Positions 17,848-26,430 of a DNA stretch of 64,000 nt are shown here, in pieces. The position numbers and the translations under genes are program-made. The stretch lies in the NCBI RefSeq assembly GCF_011764425.1, contig NZ_BLPF01000004.1, forward strand, positions 248,001-312,000. Reading direction: 5' to 3'. Positions within the stretch are counted from its first letter, which is position 1, and every line of letters starts with the position of its first letter. The notes below the pieces were generated by a model, which saw only the letters and a list, made by a program, of their open reading frames with translations, was not told where the DNA came from and ran no database searches. This stretch comes from Phytohabitans houttuyneae (lineage in GTDB: Bacteria; Actinomycetota; Actinomycetes; Mycobacteriales; Micromonosporaceae).

Positions 17848-18394
17848 ACCCCTTCGAGGTGCGCGAAGAGGTCAACCTCCCCTAACCGACCGGCATATCG
17901 CCGAACATCGAATATGTTATTGAGGGCGGCGATCTCCAGCTCGATCTGCCAACTTCCTGGTCGGCTCCTTGTTCCAACGGCCGCGAGCACCTCGTAAACG
18001 GCGGTCGGACGCCTGTGAGCGCGCGGCGTAAGGAGTGGCTGCGGCAGCTGGCGCAGATGCAGCCCGCTTCGCGAATCTGCGGTACAAGCTCTACACGTCG
18101 CTACCAGCGACATCAGCCTGCAAACCAAACTGGCGGCTGTCGGCCTGCCCTACGTCGAGCTGCGCTGAACGTGGGGCTGACCGGCGTTCGCCCCGGCAGC
18201 TGTCTATGTGCCGGTAAATAGTTTCGCGCCGAAGCCGACAGTCGGCATGAGCAGTTGACCCGGAACGGCCAGCGTCTGCATCTGCGCCAACAGACCCGAC
18301 CGACAGGCGGCCAGGAGCAAGGCTGATCGAGCCTGCCCACTGCGCGCGGCGCCGACCGGATCGAGGCCAGCGTGAACGGTGTCTGGACGCGGCG
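17848..18394. other. Boundary region without a recognised gene
   Basis: Short frames on both strands lack ribosome sites and family motifs. Since the integrase of the conjugative element ends just to the right, its left attachment site may lie here, but no copy of the tRNA-Lys repeat is present. Confidence 0.4.
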
Positions 18395-18422
18395 GGCGAG
18401 AAACGTTGTAACGTTCCTCGCC
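18395..18422 (-). terminator. 28-bp near-perfect palindrome after the integrase
   Basis: GGCGAGAAACGTT - GT - AACGTTCCTCGCC, 13-bp arms with one mismatch, 27 bases beyond the integrase stop on the minus strand. It is probably the terminator of the integrase operon; a recombination-site role is possible because it sits where an attP would be. Confidence 0.5.
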
Positions 18423-18448
18423 CGGAGCTGGTGCCGGTGGAGTCGTGG

Positions 18449-19925
18449 TTATCCGGCGGCTCGTTGGTCGATCTGTGTGACGGTGGCGCGGCGGGGCACG
18501 ATCGCTGCGGCCTGTTCGGCGGCGTTGCGGGCGAGGTCGGGTAGGACGCTGGTGTAGGTGTCGGCGGTGACGGTGATGGATGAGTGGCGCAGCATCGCTT
18601 GGACGACTTTCATGTCGACGCCGGCGGCGAGGGCGAGGGTCGCCGCGCCGTGCCGCAGGTCGTGCAGCCGCACGGGTGGCAGCCCGGCTTGGCGGGCGAG
18701 GCGCTGGAAGTGGTCGGTGACATCGGCCGGGTGCAAAGCCTCGCCGGTGGGGTGGTGAAGACCAGCCCGGTCTGCACCCATTTCGGTCCGGCGGCGAGGC
18801 GTTGGTGGCGTTGCCGGGCCTGGTGGGCGCTGAGCGCGGCGACGGTGTTGGTGTCGAGGGCGACGACGGCTTCGCTGTCGTCGGTTTTGGGTGGTTCGAG
18901 GCTGGTGGCCCAGCCGTGTTGGGTGATCTGCCAGCGGATGGTGATCTGTTTGCCGGGTAGGTCGACGTCGGCCCAGTGCAGGCCGCAGGCTTCGCCTCGG
19001 CGCAGGCCGCGGTAGGCGATGAGTTGGTACAGGGCGTAGAGCGGGTCGTCGGCGTTGTGGGCGTGGTCGAGGAACGCGCCGGTCTGCGCGGGGGTCCAGA
19101 CCATGACCGGCCTGAGCAGCGCGCCACTCTGCTGCCACTGTTCGACGCGTTCGTCGGTCCACACCAGCGGCTTGGGTCGGGTGGCCGGCGGCAGCTCGAC
19201 GTGCTTGGCGGGGTTGATGTCGATGAAGCCTTGCCGGATGGCGGCGTTGAGCGCGGCGCGCAGGGTGGCCCGGATGCGGTGCATAGTGGCCGGGCCGACC
19301 AGCCGCATGCCCTTGACCTTGTCCCGGCTGTCCGCGTTCCGGCTAGCCCGCATGGTCGCGATCTGCTCGTTGCGTTCGTCGATCGCGTCGAACATCGCGT
19401 CGAGGTGACTGACCCGCAGTCTGTCTAGCCGCACGGCGCCGATGTGGGGGACGAGGTGGTTAGTGATGTGCCCGGTGTGTAGGAGCGGCGGGTGCCGGCC
19501 CTTAGCTTCTTGCGCCCGGCTAGCCACGTAGCGAGCCACACCTCGATGGTGGGGATCTCGACGGTATCGCCGAGGTGTAGCAGCCGGCGTACCTCCGCCG
19601 TGGTGGGCAGCGGCCGTTTGCGCTTTAGCGCGAGCTCGATTAGGTCGCCGACCTTGGTCAGGTCGGCCGGCTCGCCGGTCTTGGCGACGGCGAGGGCGTC
19701 GCGGATCTTGCCGAGGATGGCTTCGGCTTCGGTCTGGCTCGCGTAGGTGCCGCGTCGCAGTGGGCGGCGGCGTCCGTCGGCGGCAGGTGGGAGGTCGATC
19801 TGGTACTGCCACACGCCGTGGTTGGGGTTCCAGCCGGCGCCCCGGCGCAGTTTCGGGCACCGCTGTCCCTGCCGCTTACCGGTCGCGTCCCGGCAGCCGC
19901 AGCGCTTGTACGTGGTTCCGTTCAT
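18449..19925 (-). pseudogene. Tyrosine recombinase (integrase), two frameshifts
   Basis: Composite of three frames, about 490 residues. The ATG at 19925 follows GGAAGGGA. N-terminus: KRCGCRDATGKRQGQRCP, the pSAM2-type arm. Catalytic residues are all present: R in YRGLRRGEACGL, H-x-x-R in HDLRHGAATLA, and Y in SITVTADTYTSV. Frame is lost by an extra dinucleotide in GGTGTGTAGG (19475-19480) and by a missing base in the G4 run at 18749-18752; correcting both restores one reading frame. It would drive insertion and excision of the conjugative element. Either the element is locked in place or these are sequencing errors. Confidence 0.85.
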
Positions 19926-20102
19926 CAGTATTTGGTCCCTTCCCGGGTGTCGGGGGCGGACCAGCGGACCCGCCGGATCGAACAGTCCGCTGGTGCCGTG
20001 GTCGACGTGTATCCATGCCGGGGACGCACGGGCGGTCAAGCCTGCCCCCGGGCGCCCGCTTGAGGCGGGCCGCCTCGGGGAATCGGCCGGTCGTGCGGTG
20101 GT

Positions 20103-20315
20103 TCAGGTGTCGATGCCGACGGCTTGCAACAGGTGCGCGACCGCGACGAGGTACCTGCCGCCGACCTTGCGGACGGGGACCGGGAACTGGCCCTCGCGGG
20201 CGAGTCGGTAGGCGGTGGTGCGCCCGAAGCCGAGCACGGATGCGGCGGTGACGACGTCGGTGGTGACGCCGAGCGCGCGGACCTGCTCTGCGGACCACGC
20301 CCGCGCCGCGGCCAT
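20103..20315 (-). CDS. Excisionase-type helix-turn-helix protein
   Basis: 70 residues from the ATG at 20315, with GGAGG about 8 bases upstream. The product matches the AlpA/MerR-like excisionase pattern: SVLGFGRTTAYRLAREGQFP, then VRKVGGRYLV. It should bend att DNA and bias the integrase toward excision. Its start overlaps the stop of the methyltransferase (TGATG), so translation of the two is probably coupled, and the integrase follows downstream. Confidence 0.8.
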   Translation of the reverse strand: MAAARAWSAEQVRALGVTTDVVTAASVLGFGRTTAYRLAREGQFPVPVRKVGGRYLVAVAHLLQAVGIDT

Positions 20316-21292
20316 CACCGACCTCCGCGAGCGCTGCTGCGGCTGCTCGCGGCGAGGACAAGCACGTCCTCGTGCTGCACGAGCCATTGCGGGTCGCCGT
20401 CGGCGATGGCGTTGCGGACGTTTTTCTGTTGGAAGAACGACGCTCGGGGATGATCACGCCGTCGCGGACGGCGCAGATGAGCGCGATACATTCCTCGACC
20501 AGTTCCATGCCGGCGGTGACGCCGGCCGCGACGACCATGCCGGGGATATCGATCAGCTCGCCGTGCCGCCGGTACGGCCGGGCGGTGATCACCACGTGCC
20601 CGCCCGGCCGGAGCAGGGGAGGCAGCCGGCGAGGATCTCGGCGAACCCGTCGGCCAGTTCGGCGTGGCTGCGGTAGGCGAGATTGTCGGCCCGGCCGTAC
20701 TTGTGGTTGATCTTGCGGACCTTCCCGCGTCTGGGGCCGGGGTGCGGGCGTGGCCGTGGGTGGACGGCCCGTATGGCGGTGAGGTGACGATGAGCGCGAC
20801 TTTGCCGTGCATGTTGGATGGCAGCAGGTTTGGCAGGGTGCGGGAGTCGCCGGTGTAGATGTGGCTGGTGCCGGTCGCGCCGTCGGCTTGGGCGAGTCGG
20901 ATGTTGTCGGCCGCCAGGCTGGCCCAGCGGGGTTCGTATTCCACGCCGATGCCGCGCCGGCCCAGCCGCATGGCTTCCACGATGGTGGTGCCGATGCCGG
21001 CCATCGGGTCCAGCACCAGCTCGCCGGGGGCGGTGTAGGTGCGGATGGCGCGGCGGGCGATGGTGGGCAGCATCTTGCCCGGATGCTGCATCGACTCCGG
21101 GGTGTACCGGCCGCGTCGCAGGTCCCGCGAGATGGTCTGCCCGGTCAGCCACACCGAGCCGGGCGTGCCTTCGGCGACCAGCGCCGCCAGCTCGATGCCG
21201 GCTTCGATGCCGGCGGCCTCGCCTGCGCCGATGAGATCGCTACCGTCCGGGTCGGTCGCGGATGGGTTGCGCACGGTTGGCGTGTCAGCCAC
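20315..21292 (-). pseudogene. DNA methyltransferase (N4C/N6A type), frameshifted
   Basis: About 325 residues when read as a composite. The SAM-binding motif is LDPMAGIGTT followed by GIGVEYEPRW; the catalytic motif is SPPYG; later LLRPGGHVVITARPYRR and FFQQKN complete the usual beta-class order. S/T-P-P-Y suggests cytosine-N4 modification, but adenine cannot be excluded. Three single-base losses in G4 runs (20739-20742, 20616-20619, 20446-20449) each shift frame; adding one G at each restores the protein. It lies between a second methyltransferase-like gene and the excisionase, so it probably marks the element's own DNA. Confidence 0.75.
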
Positions 21293-22067
21293 GGGTGGCC
21301 TCCTCGGTGGTGCTGGTGGTGCCGGCGAACGCGAGCAGGTCGCGGAAGGCCGGCCGGTGCCGGCCGTGGTGCGGCCGGTCGGGCTCGTTGGCCGGGTTCG
21401 GGTCGGTGCGTGGGTCGTGCTCGGGTAGCGGGATGAGCAGGACCGGGATGTGCTGGTGGTAGACCAGCCCGGCGGCCCGCGCGGCGGCGATGACCGTGGA
21501 GCGGTGACCGACCGTCCCGGGCTCAGGACCGGGCTCAGGGACTCGGGCGGTCAGCGCCGCGATCAGGTGACCGCCGGGGCGCAGCAGCCGCCGCCACCCG
21601 GTCACGGCGCGAGTAAGGCCGTGCAGGTCGAGGCTGTCCACTCCGACCCGGGGCAGCGTGACCATGATCAGGTCGGCGCCCGGCCCGGGGCGGGAGGCCA
21701 CCCGACGCGGCCGGTCCACGCGAGCCGGCGGGGCTACCACCTGGAGCCGGGTGGTCCGGCCGCGGGTGACGAGTGTGGCTGGGGCGCGGCGTAGGTAGCG
21801 GGCCGCCGCGGCGACGGTGGGGTGCTCATCGAGGTCGAGTACGACGGCGCCGGCGCGGGTGTAGCGGCGGATCAGGTAGGCCAGGTCCGCCGGCGACAGG
21901 CCGTGCCAGTCCGGCAGTCCCGGCCGGGCGAACCCGGCGGGGCGCGGGCCGGACCTGGCGGCCAGGAACAGGCCGACTGGCACCGGCTCCAGTTGGGTGA
22001 CGGGCCGGGCGGCGCGGTTGGTGGAGGGGTTGTTCGGCATGGGCGTGTGGGCCACGTCCGCCGACAA
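21285..22067 (-). CDS. SAM-methyltransferase-like protein
   Basis: 260 residues. VVLDLDEHPTVAAAARYL resembles a SAM-binding first strand and loop, and LLRPGGHLIAAL resembles the post-strand-5 motif, but there is no SPPY-type catalytic motif. It overlaps the DNA methyltransferase start by 8 bases and may be a degenerate partner subunit. The TTG at 22067 or the ATG at 22040 may be the start; neither has a strong ribosome site. A 38-nt conserved element lies directly upstream. Confidence 0.6.
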   Translation of the reverse strand: MSADVAHTPMPNNPSTNRAARPVTQLEPVPVGLFLAARSGPRPAGFARPGLPDWHGLSPADLAYLIRRYTRAGAVVLDLDEHPTVAAAARYLRRAPATLVTRGRTTRLQVVAPPARVDRPRRVASRPGPGADLIMVTLPRVGVDSLDLHGLTRAVTGWRRLLRPGGHLIAALTARVPEPGPEPGTVGHRSTVIAAARAAGLVYHQHIPVLLIPLPEHDPRTDPNPANEPDRPHHGRHRPAFRDLLAFAGTTSTTEEATRG

Positions 22068-22074
22068 GCGCTGA

Positions 22075-22112
22075 CACTAAGGGATTACAAATTCGGCCCC
22101 CGAATTGGAAAC
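22075..22112 (-). promoter_or_regulatory. 38-nt conserved element, left copy
   Basis: On the minus strand: GTTTCCAATTCGG, 7 variable bases, ATTTGTAATCCCTTAGTG, ending 8 bases before the first codon of the methyltransferase operon. An inverted second copy stands before the transfer operon. It is probably a shared promoter/operator. Confidence 0.7.
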
Positions 22113-22153
22113 CGGCCCGCCCCCGCCACCCCGGCCGCCTCACCGGCGACCCC

Positions 22154-22618
22154 TTGAACAAGATCAAGTCGGGGTTGAACACGCAGGTCAGGACGCATCG
22201 CGTCGGACGGCCGACTCGTGCGGCAGGCTGTCAAACCCGCTCGCCCACCACGGGCCGCCTTGAACAAGATCCACACCGGGTTGAACAAGACCACGGTCCA
22301 GGTTGGACAAGATCGCTGGCACGTTAAACAAGATCTACGAGCCTTGAACAAGATCGATATCAGCCGCCGTGAGGTTGAACAAGATCGCGCCGGGTGGGCC
22401 GCAAGTCCGGTGAAGCGGCGTTCCGGCGCGGCGTGTGTTCAAGGTGCCGAAGTCCTCGTGCTCGATGCCCGGGAGTGGCCGGCGGCGGTCCCCTTGAACA
22501 CCCTGCTTGACGGCGGTGCGGCCGGTGACCTCGGCCGCCTCGCCGGCCGGGCCTGCGCATCGACGCTGATGGGTGGCGTTCGGGGTCGAATGCGTGGTGT
22601 CGAGGCTTGAACAAGATC
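22154..22618 (+). repeat. TTGAACAAGATC iteron cluster
   Basis: Eight direct copies, exact or with one change, start at 22154, 22260, 22281, 22303, 22324, 22344, 22375 and 22607. Five consecutive starts are 20-22 bases apart, two helical turns, so bound proteins would sit on one face. Inverted partial copies (GTGTTCAAG, TGTTCAAGG) lie at about 22438 and 22623-22641. The block is non-coding and sits between divergent operons. It may be a replication or transfer origin, a partition site or a multi-site operator. Confidence 0.8.
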
Positions 22619-22717
22619 ACGGTGTTCAAGTTCTGTTCAAGGCACCTGGTGGCGTGGTGGCACACCGCCGAACCGGCGCTTCGCCGGACGGCAGATGCCA
22701 TCACGAGGGGAATCGTC

Positions 22718-23566
22718 ATGGACCACCACACCGACCTCCACATGCCCGCCGCCACCGGACCTGCTGGTGGGGCCGCTGCGGCGGGCAGGGAGACGCTGCT
22801 GGGCGACATCGAGTACCGGTTCCGGCTGGCCGGGCAGGGGCCGAAGCCGCTGTCGGTCAACGGCCGCGCCCTCGGTCACGGCCTGCCCCGCCGCCGTATC
22901 CCGTTGCCGGAGTTGTCGGCGATCCTGATGCACCCGGCCTACGGCTACGAGGCCCGCGACACGGTGTGGCGGTTGCTGGTCGAGCGTGCCCGCACCGGTG
23001 ATCCGGCGTGGCGGGCCGGTGCGGTCGGGGTCGCCATGCCGGGGCTGCGGTTCAAGGCGTACCTGCTAGCCAAGCTGTTCCCGACCGCCGATGTGCAGGC
23101 GTCCATCGTGGAGCATTTTCTGCGCGCGTTGAACCGGGTCGAGTTGGCCAGGCCGGGCGTGGTCGGCAACCTGCTTTCGGCGGCGTTCTCCAAGGCGCGC
23201 AGCGAGCTGCGTGAGCAGGAACCGGCCAGCTGCGGTACGCCGAACTTCACCCCTGGCTCGGTGCTGCCCCCGGCGCCGTACGGCCACCCGGACCTGGTTC
23301 TGGCCCGCGCCGTCACGGCCGGGATCCTGACCGCCGAGGACGCGGAGCTGATCGCCGTGACGTACCTGGAGGAGGTTTCCCTGACCGCGTACGCCGAATG
23401 GCTGGCCAGGCCGCGGTGGAACCTGTACAAGCGCCGCACCGCCGCTGTGGCGCGGCTGAAGGCGGCGATCGAGGCCGGTGAGTTGTCCGATCCGTACGCC
23501 GACGTGATCAACGAGGCGACCATGACGCTCGTGCTGGACGTGCCCACCGCCCGCAAACGCCCGTGA
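22718..23566 (+). CDS. Sigma-region-4-like element regulator
   Basis: 282 residues from the ATG at 22718, with GAGGGG (22705-22710) in front. The C-terminal third has ITAEDAELIAVTYLEE-type spacing (GILTAEDAELIAVTYLEEVS, then YAEWLARPRWNLYKRR), like the helix-turn-helix of sigma region 4. The N-terminal part is conserved-looking but unrecognised. It is the first plus-strand gene after the iterons and precedes the transfer operon, so it is a candidate regulator or initiator for either. The frame extends back into the last iteron, which is not taken as the start. Confidence 0.6.
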   Translation: MDHHTDLHMPAATGPAGGAAAAGRETLLGDIEYRFRLAGQGPKPLSVNGRALGHGLPRRRIPLPELSAILMHPAYGYEARDTVWRLLVERARTGDPAWRAGAVGVAMPGLRFKAYLLAKLFPTADVQASIVEHFLRALNRVELARPGVVGNLLSAAFSKARSELREQEPASCGTPNFTPGSVLPPAPYGHPDLVLARAVTAGILTAEDAELIAVTYLEEVSLTAYAEWLARPRWNLYKRRTAAVARLKAAIEAGELSDPYADVINEATMTLVLDVPTARKRP

Positions 23567-23590
23567 ACACCCCGGGCCGGTGAGCTGCGG

Positions 23591-23628
23591 GTTTCCAATT
23601 CGGCCCGCACATTTGTAATCCCTTAGTG
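23591..23628 (+). promoter_or_regulatory. 38-nt conserved element, right copy
   Basis: GTTTCCAATTCGG (23591-23603), CCCGCAC, ATTTGTAATCCCTTAGTG (23611-23628). Thirty-one of 38 positions match the left copy with identical spacing, in opposite orientation, so each copy faces the operon beside it. Here that is the transfer operon starting at 23864. Confidence 0.7.
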
Positions 23629-23863
23629 CGGGACAACTCCCGCGCTGGTGACCACCGACCGGACCCGCTGACGGCGCTGACATCCCGCACGGTCCCGGCC
23701 CACCGCCCCCTTTTTTGGTGAGGAGGACGGGCTGCGCCGGTCGGCACCAGGTCACCACGAGCACACACGTCCCGGTCCTGCCTTCGCCACACCACACGCG
23801 CACCCAGCACCGGCCCTGCCCTGCGTAGGGCGGCCGTGGTGCGCACCGGAGGTGCTCCTTCCC

Positions 23864-24301
23864 ATGACCCGCAAAGTTTTCTCGCGCCACTTCCGGCGCG
23901 AATCGACGCGGGGACAGCCCCACCGGCTGCCCCTGCGTTCAGGATTGCTGGATCGGGCCACCCGCCTGACTCCGGTCCTGCTCCTGGCCGCCGCCGTTCC
24001 CGCCCTCGTGGCGTGGCCGGGCACCGCGTACGCCGCACCGGATCCGTCGTCCCCGCCGGCTCCGCCGACCGAGCCGACGGTGACCTCGCTCGATGCGGTC
24101 ATTAACAACATTCGGCTGTGGCTGCTAAGCATCCTTGCCGCCTACGCCACTTTTTGCCTGGTCGTCGCGTTCTTCCGGTACACCAGCGGTGAGGCCGACG
24201 AGGTGGCCAAGGCCAAGGTCGGGTTCCGGTCGGCCGCGATCGGCTATGCCGGCGCGATCCTGGCGCCGCTCATCGTGACGATCATCGGCGGGTGGCTGTG
24301 A
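23864..24301 (+). CDS. Pilin-like (VirB2/TrbC-type) transfer protein
   Basis: 145 residues from the ATG at 23864, with GGAGG at 23848-23852. A long signal region ends near AYAAPDP, then come two hydrophobic helices (RLWLLSILAAYATFCLVVAF and a C-terminal one ending in IIGGWL) separated by a short charged loop. Small size, signal peptide and two helices fit a conjugative pilin or channel subunit. Its stop overlaps the start of the next gene (TGATG). Confidence 0.6.
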   Translation: MTRKVFSRHFRRESTRGQPHRLPLRSGLLDRATRLTPVLLLAAAVPALVAWPGTAYAAPDPSSPPAPPTEPTVTSLDAVINNIRLWLLSILAAYATFCLVVAFFRYTSGEADEVAKAKVGFRSAAIGYAGAILAPLIVTIIGGWL

Positions 24302-26424
24302 TGGGCCGCCCCCGCGCCTTGTCCAGCCGGACCGTTCGGCGCCTTACGCTCGCCCTGCTGGGTGTCGTCCTCGCCGCTACCGTAGCCCGTCCGGCGCTGG
24401 CCGAGCCCTCGCCGTCCCCGCCACCCGGGGCGGGTGTGCCGGACCCAGGGGTGCGGCCGTCCCCGAACCCCGCCCCGCCGGGCGGCTCGTCGCCCGCCCC
24501 GTCCCCGAATCCGACGCCGTCCCCGATCGGGCCGCCTCCCACCGATCAGCCGTCCCCGGCACCGCCTGGGACGCCGTCCCCGGCACCCGGCCCAACGCCG
24601 CCGAGCTGGAGTCCGCCGTCCAACGAGGACTACGGCGACACAGGCCTGTTCGACATCCCCGGCCAGGTGCGCAAGGCCATCGGCGAGTTCTTCGCCTGGG
24701 CGGTCGAAAGCGCGCTGAACCCGGTGCTGTCCGCGCTCGGCGAGACCGTGCTCAGCACGCCGGACCTGACCGGCGACGAGCGGGTCCGCACGATGTGGAC
24801 CACCAGCCTCGTCGTGGCCAACGCGCTGCTGGTGCTGTTCGTGCTGGCCGGGGCATTCCTGGTCACCAGCCGGGAAACCCTGCAAACCCGGTACGGGCTC
24901 AAAGAGGTCCTGCCCCGGCTGGCCCTGGCCGGCGTGCTGGTCAACACCAACCTCATCGTGCTGGACAAGGCGATCGAGGCGACCAACGCGGTCACCACCG
25001 CGATCGCCGGCCAAGGCGTCGACGGCACCGCGGCCGCCGCCGCCCTCGGCCAAGCCTTGGGTGAAGCCCGCGGAGGGAACACTTTCCTGCTCACCCTGCT
25101 GATTCTGGGCGTGCTGGTCATGGCCATCGTCGTCGTGTTCATGTTCGTGTTCCGGGTCGCCGCCTTCGCGATCCTGATCGGCCTGGCCCCCTTCGCGTTG
25201 CTTTGCCACGCCTCCCCGTTGACCGAGCAGATCGCCTTCACCTGGTGGCGGGCCGTCGGCGCCTGCGTGGGCATCCAGATCGCACAGGCCGTCGTACTGC
25301 TGGGCACACTGCGCATGTTCCTCACCCCGGCCGGGGACACCATCACCGGTCCCGGCTCCCTGATCGGGATCCCGACGCCGAGCCGGCTGATCAGCATCCT
25401 CGTGGTCGCTGCCATGCTGTGGCTGCTGATCAAGATTCCCGGCTGGAGCCGGCAGTTCGTCCTCGGCCCCCTCGGGCAGGGCGGAGGCCGGGGCCTGATC
25501 CGGACGCTCATCCACGCCTACCTGATGGTCAAGACCCTCGGCGCGGCGGCCGGCGTCGCGCGTGCGGGGACGGCCGCCCGAGCCGCCGGGTCGGCTGCGG
25601 GACGGCCGGGCGCGACGCCCCGTCCCGGTGGTCGCCCGTCCCCGACCGGCGGTCCCCGTCCCCGCCCGGGTCCGTCCCGGCCGTCCCCGGCGGGGCCGGC
25701 AGGGTTCAGCCACGCCCCGGTCACCCACACGCCGCTGTCGTTCCCGGCTGGGACGAACGCCGCTCCGGCATTGAGCCATGCGCCGTCCCCGTCCCCGGCG
25801 GGACCGTCCCCGTCTGGTGGTGTCCCGGCGGCGCAGTTCTCCCACCCGTCCCCGGCCCAGACGCCTCGCCCGGCGCCGGCTACACCGGCGGCGCGGGTGG
25901 CGTTCAGTGACGCCGCACCGGCCACGCCCAGACGCGCCGCCGCTGGCCCGGCGCCGGGGGTGACGTTCTCGGCCGCACCGGCGCCGCACAGCGCGCCGCG
26001 ACGGCCACCAGCCCCGGTCACACCGGTGTTCTCGGCCGCGCCCGCCACACCGGCTGGTGGGCCGCGTCGTGGCGCGTCTGCGGCAAGCCGGCCCACGGCC
26101 GCCCGAAGGGCCACCCCTGCGGCCGGCACGAGCAGCGCCACCGGGTCACGCACGCCGAGCGCCGGAGCCCCTTTGGCGACCCCACCTGCCCGGCAGGCGG
26201 CGGCGCCGTCCCCGCCGTCCCCGCCGGGACGGGCACCGGCCGTCCCGTCCCCACGGCCGTCCCCGGCGGCGGGACGGGCGGCCTCGTCGTCTCCGCGTCC
26301 CGTCCCGGGTTCGTCCCCGACACCGGGTCCGTCCCCGGCGGTCCGAGCGGCTCGTCCCGCGTCGTCCCAGCCACCCGTCCCGCCGTCCCCTACCGGCGCG
26401 GCGCCGTCCCCAAGATCGAGGTGA
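24301..26424 (+). CDS. VirB6/TrbL-like channel protein with Pro-rich tail
   Basis: About 707 residues. A signal peptide (to about residue 31), a Pro/Ser-rich segment (to about 105), then at least five transmembrane helices between about 160 and 390 with conserved WWRAVGACVGIQIAQAV and IKIPGWSRQF. This matches the polytopic inner-membrane subunit of type IV secretion systems in Gram-positives. The last 270 residues are Ala/Pro/Ser-rich low complexity with recurring F-S-x-A-P motifs. It should form the transfer channel with the PrgI- and VirB4-like proteins. Confidence 0.75.
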   Translation: MGRPRALSSRTVRRLTLALLGVVLAATVARPALAEPSPSPPPGAGVPDPGVRPSPNPAPPGGSSPAPSPNPTPSPIGPPPTDQPSPAPPGTPSPAPGPTPPSWSPPSNEDYGDTGLFDIPGQVRKAIGEFFAWAVESALNPVLSALGETVLSTPDLTGDERVRTMWTTSLVVANALLVLFVLAGAFLVTSRETLQTRYGLKEVLPRLALAGVLVNTNLIVLDKAIEATNAVTTAIAGQGVDGTAAAAALGQALGEARGGNTFLLTLLILGVLVMAIVVVFMFVFRVAAFAILIGLAPFALLCHASPLTEQIAFTWWRAVGACVGIQIAQAVVLLGTLRMFLTPAGDTITGPGSLIGIPTPSRLISILVVAAMLWLLIKIPGWSRQFVLGPLGQGGGRGLIRTLIHAYLMVKTLGAAAGVARAGTAARAAGSAAGRPGATPRPGGRPSPTGGPRPRPGPSRPSPAGPAGFSHAPVTHTPLSFPAGTNAAPALSHAPSPSPAGPSPSGGVPAAQFSHPSPAQTPRPAPATPAARVAFSDAAPATPRRAAAGPAPGVTFSAAPAPHSAPRRPPAPVTPVFSAAPATPAGGPRRGASAASRPTAARRATPAAGTSSATGSRTPSAGAPLATPPARQAAAPSPPSPPGRAPAVPSPRPSPAAGRAASSSPRPVPGSSPTPGPSPAVRAARPASSQPPVPPSPTGAAPSPRSR

Positions 26425-26430
26425 GCGCCA

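Noticed and set aside
18015-18221. Short plus-strand frame near the integrase end
   Set aside because: Too short, no family, overlaps open frames on the other strand.
22607-22717. TTG at 22607 as start of the sigma-4-like gene
   Set aside because: That TTG is part of the last iteron; ATG 22718 with GAGGGG in front is a better start.
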